Source: Saccharomycopsis crataegensis (lineage: Eukaryota > Ascomycota > Saccharomycetes > Ascoideales > Saccharomycopsidaceae). From it: a stretch of DNA of 64,000 bases. Location of the stretch: positions 1,894,501 through 1,958,500 of the forward strand of contig NW_027043820.1 in assembly GCF_037102585.1 (NCBI RefSeq). Direction: 5' to 3'. Below the pieces are notes generated by a model. That model saw nothing but the letters and a program-made list of their open reading frames with translations, was not told the origin of the DNA and searched no databases. Positions 61,715-64,000 of the stretch are shown piece after piece. The position numbers and the translations under genes are program-made. Each line of letters opens with the position of its first letter. Position 1 is the first letter of the stretch.

Positions 61715-64000
61715 TTAACTATCAAATTTGCACCTTTTTTTGTCCTCTATTATCTTTGACTCCGTAGCCGTTGGCTCGACGGCCCCAGTTGCATCAATCA
61801 GCTCCTTGCCACAGGCATTGACCCTATCCCTCATTATCTTTGACTCATCTTCCGATGAGTTTGTATCAGAAGAGCCTGAATGGACACGCTTTCTAATTAC
61901 TGTGTCATTCGTCTTTTCTTTTACTTCGGCAGAGATTCCCACCTCACATGCATCCACAACTTTTGGCTCTTCAATTTTAGTTCCAGGAGAATGAAGCAAT
62001 GAAGATACAGAAATCACATTATTTCCCAGGATTGTGGCAAGCTGATGGGGCGAATCTTCATCCTCGATAACAGTTTTCTTTTCTGATTCTCTACTCAGAG
62101 TGTCCTGTATCAATGAAGGCTCTTCACCAACCGTACCTTGGCTAGATGTAATTGTGACATCTAATTCATGAGGTCTCCTTAGTCCTGAAATTGATGCGGA
62201 CTTCATTGGTAATTTCTGTTGCTGGGCTAACAAATAATGTTTTGTTCCTGACGCGTCAAAATTGGTACCTTGAGGAGTGTAGCTTTCGCGACGGTCATTC
62301 AATAAATGTGATATGGAAGAGATGCTGCCGCCGGTTCTAATGCTTCCAACAGAACTAATTGAAGACCATGGCGAAAACAAAGACGGACCAGAGGAGTATG
62401 AAGATAGAGATGAATTCTTTAAATTGTCAACATTAGATAATCCCGCATTTGACAGAATGGAATTATTGTTAGATAACGATGGCGAATTTTGCTCTCCACT
62501 CTGATGTAGTGCAAGGATCGATTTTCTGATTTGCGAAGAATTAGTAATGCCATCTTCCAAATGATTCAAAGAATTTTGCTTTTTTAAGGAGTCTGCGGAG
62601 GGATTAGATATGGAACTAGAGGACGGTAGCGATCCTTTTACTGCCGAAGAATGTAATTGCATTTGTTGAGGGGTGACTTCAGAGTAATTTGAAGTTTCAC
62701 TCCTTCTCAACTGGTACGATTCAGGCAAAGATCTAGGAGGTTGATGGTACCTGAGGCTCGAAAAACTACCTTCTCTAGAAAGTCGATGAGCGCCTATGGA
62801 ATCTAACTTTTTAAGACTAGTGCTAGAGATTGAATTGCCACTGGTGCTACTTTCTAATTTAGGAGGATTCGCCAAATTCCTTGGATTTTTATCAATTAGC
62901 GGATTATAACTGAGTTGGCTATTTTGAGGAGCTACTGAATGATCATGGGGTAACTTGGCCAATGGATCCACAAACGACGCGATTCTAGGCCTAGACTCAA
63001 TCGATGGTGAAGCGTGTGCGCTATTTATTTCAGGCTTATCTGAAGCTGAAAAATATGATGGAGTAGAAAAAGGCAATTGTGGTTGGGAATTGTGATGGAT
63101 TGGTGGTTGAGGAACATTAATGTTAATACTCTTTGTTTGATGGTGGTAGGGCCGACTTTGCAGGGTTTGTATAGCATCAGCTCTTGTCTTAAAACTGTAT
63201 TTCAAATCTTGAATTCTCTGATAGTTTTCCTCATCAATTTGTTTTATTATTGGTTCTAATTTTGGTAAAGAGTCAGAAAATTTGATCACATCCCCCGTTG
63301 TATTCAAAACTTCCTTCTTCAAATTATCGGAAGTTCTAGAGAGGCTTTGCTGTGACATGGAAATTGAGCGGCCCATTTCTGAAGCATTGTTTACCACATC
63401 TTTTATATAGGTGTTTGAAGTATGATATGGTTGAGATACCAGCTGTTGTTCCAGTTGTAACAGAATCTTCTGAGGCGTCATTTGCTGCAGTGGTTGACGG
63501 GTGTATGGTATTGCCTGCTCCGAAACTACTGGCGGTCGCTGAGAGGGATATTGATGAGCATGGACAGGGTTGAGGGGAGGAGGTGTATAATGTCGTTGAT
63601 GTGAGGTTGTTTGAACGAAGTACGGCGATTGATAATGTTGATATTGTGCAGGATATTGACTCTGCTGCCGTTGCACATGCTGAGAATCCACAAAGTAAAC
63701 AGGGTATCTTTGAGCTATTAGACCAGGTGGGGCTACCCCATACAGAAGAGGCTGTGGGGGAGTATGGAAGTTATGACCAGGCGGATAGTAGTTATCGTAT
63801 GCCGGTTGATGCTGCAAATGTTGACCCATGATTTGAAAATCCTGAAAACCATGAGCTTGGGGATGCAACTCAGTTGTACGAGAGGTTGACAGATTACTAT
63901 TTTTTGAAGAAGTAGCTTGTTGACGCCTTTTGATTGCGGACAATGAGTCTTCGTCACCTTTCTTGAACATTCCCGATGAGTGACGGAATTCCCATATCTC
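61715..64000 (-). CDS. HSF-type transcription factor, Sfl1/Sfl2-like (5' truncated by window edge)
   Basis: This is a repressor/activator with a heat-shock-factor-type DNA-binding domain. The frame stays open to base 64000, so the ATG at 63970 is internal and about 760 codons are visible. The first visible residues, EIWEFRHSSGMFKKGDEDSL then SAIKRR, are the end of the HSF DNA-binding domain; W-x-F-x-H...F-K-K-G-D is the Sfl1/Sfl2/Mga1 version. A Gln/Pro/Tyr-rich segment follows (about codons 50-180), then a helical region (DVIKFSDSLPKLEPIIKQID), then long Ser-rich sequence. In C. albicans Sfl1 and Sfl2 control filamentous growth with opposite effects. I cannot tell the two apart from this end. 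No stop separates it from sequence beyond the window. Confidence 0.75.
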   Translation of the reverse strand, partial: EIWEFRHSSGMFKKGDEDSLSAIKRRQQATSSKNSNLSTSRTTELHPQAHGFQDFQIMGQHLQHQPAYDNYYPPGHNFHTPPQPLLYGVAPPGLIAQRYPVYFVDSQHVQRQQSQYPAQYQHYQSPYFVQTTSHQRHYTPPPLNPVHAHQYPSQRPPVVSEQAIPYTRQPLQQMTPQKILLQLEQQLVSQPYHTSNTYIKDVVNNASEMGRSISMSQQSLSRTSDNLKKEVLNTTGDVIKFSDSLPKLEPIIKQIDEENYQRIQDLKYSFKTRADAIQTLQSRPYHHQTKSININVPQPPIHHNSQPQLPFSTPSYFSASDKPEINSAHASPSIESRPRIASFVDPLAKLPHDHSVAPQNSQLSYNPLIDKNPRNLANPPKLESSTSGNSISSTSLKKLDSIGAHRLSREGSFSSLRYHQPPRSLPESYQLRRSETSNYSEVTPQQMQLHSSAVKGSLPSSSSISNPSADSLKKQNSLNHLEDGITNSSQIRKSILALHQSGEQNSPSLSNNNSILSNAGLSNVDNLKNSSLSSYSSGPSLFSPWSSISSVGSIRTGGSISSISHLLNDRRESYTPQGTNFDASGTKHYLLAQQQKLPMKSASISGLRRPHELDVTITSSQGTVGEEPSLIQDTLSRESEKKTVIEDEDSPHQLATILGNNVISVSSLLHSPGTKIEEPKVVDACEVGISAEVKEKTNDTVIRKRVHSGSSDTNSSEDESKIMRDRVNACGKELIDATGAVEPTATESKIIEDKKRCKFDS

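Overview
This window is nuclear DNA from an ascomycete budding yeast, most likely a CTG-clade (Candida/Debaryomyces-type) species. It is AT-rich, with tightly packed, mostly intron-less genes on both strands. The few introns are short, start with GTATGT or GTAAGC, and carry a (T/C/A)ACTAAC branch site. Gene content fits: there is a respiratory complex I subunit (NDUFA1/MWFE type), which Saccharomyces lacks, next to clear relatives of REV3, SLY1, MEC1, MSN5, NOP1, GLE1 and LPD1. At least two CTG codons (in REV3 and MEC1) sit at positions better explained by Ser than Leu. CTG residues below should therefore be read as Ser. I saw no tRNA, rRNA, transposon, LTR, CRISPR or other prokaryotic feature. 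The species cannot be named from sequence alone.

Layout. 1-4338: REV3 (+), cut by the left edge. 5434-7041: TDA3-like FAD oxidoreductase (+). 7822-9831: SLY1 (+). 10400-13189: Hrk1/Sat4-type kinase (+). 14055-14885: PET20-like mitochondrial protein (+). 15682-18930: Zn2Cys6 regulator (+). 19254-19517: complex I NDUFA1 (+). 20415-23096: KIN4-type kinase (-), divergent from AOS1 (+, 23760-24806). 25005-25818: RPL33, two exons (-). 26306-27571: OSH4/KES1 (-). 27572-29986: a 2.4-kb stretch without a recognisable gene. 29987-30680: histone H1, three exons (-). 31062-32039: class III (SIRT5-like) sirtuin (-), divergent from MEC1 (+, 32316-39464). 39773-40660: MRPL7 (+). 40774-42696: GLE1 (-). 43039-43671: SIW14 (-), divergent from LPD1 (+, 44104-45588). 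46427-47449: WSC-family wall sensor (-), divergent from MPS3 (+, 48242-50728). 51160-51336: cysteine-rich metallothionein-like protein (+). 52387-56222: MSN5, two exons (+). 56223-58186: a 2-kb stretch without a recognisable gene. 58187-59158: NOP1 (-). 59530-61004: LSC2, two exons (-). 61715-64000: an HSF-type transcription factor (SFL1/SFL2-like) (-), cut by the right edge.

Themes. Genome maintenance (REV3, MEC1, MPS3, histone H1), mitochondrial energy metabolism (NDUFA1, LPD1, LSC2, MRPL7, PET20-like), ribosome production (RPL33, NOP1) and surface or ion stress (WSC sensor, Hrk1-type kinase, metallothionein) are all represented, without operon-like linkage. Promoter words fit these roles. 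NOP1 has RRPE plus PAC elements, RPL33 a Tbf1-type AGCCCTAA, the respiratory genes CCAAT boxes, and MPS3 an ACGCGT (MCB) box.

Most worth a second look: five ACGCGT sites within 1.7 kb around histone H1, one in each of its introns; a two-domain 15-cysteine metallothionein; a sirtuin with the desuccinylase Y-x-x-R signature; exons of LSC2, HHO1 and RPL33 that simple ORF calling misses; and GC-rich islets inside otherwise AT-rich gaps. I found no convincing wholly new multi-gene system.
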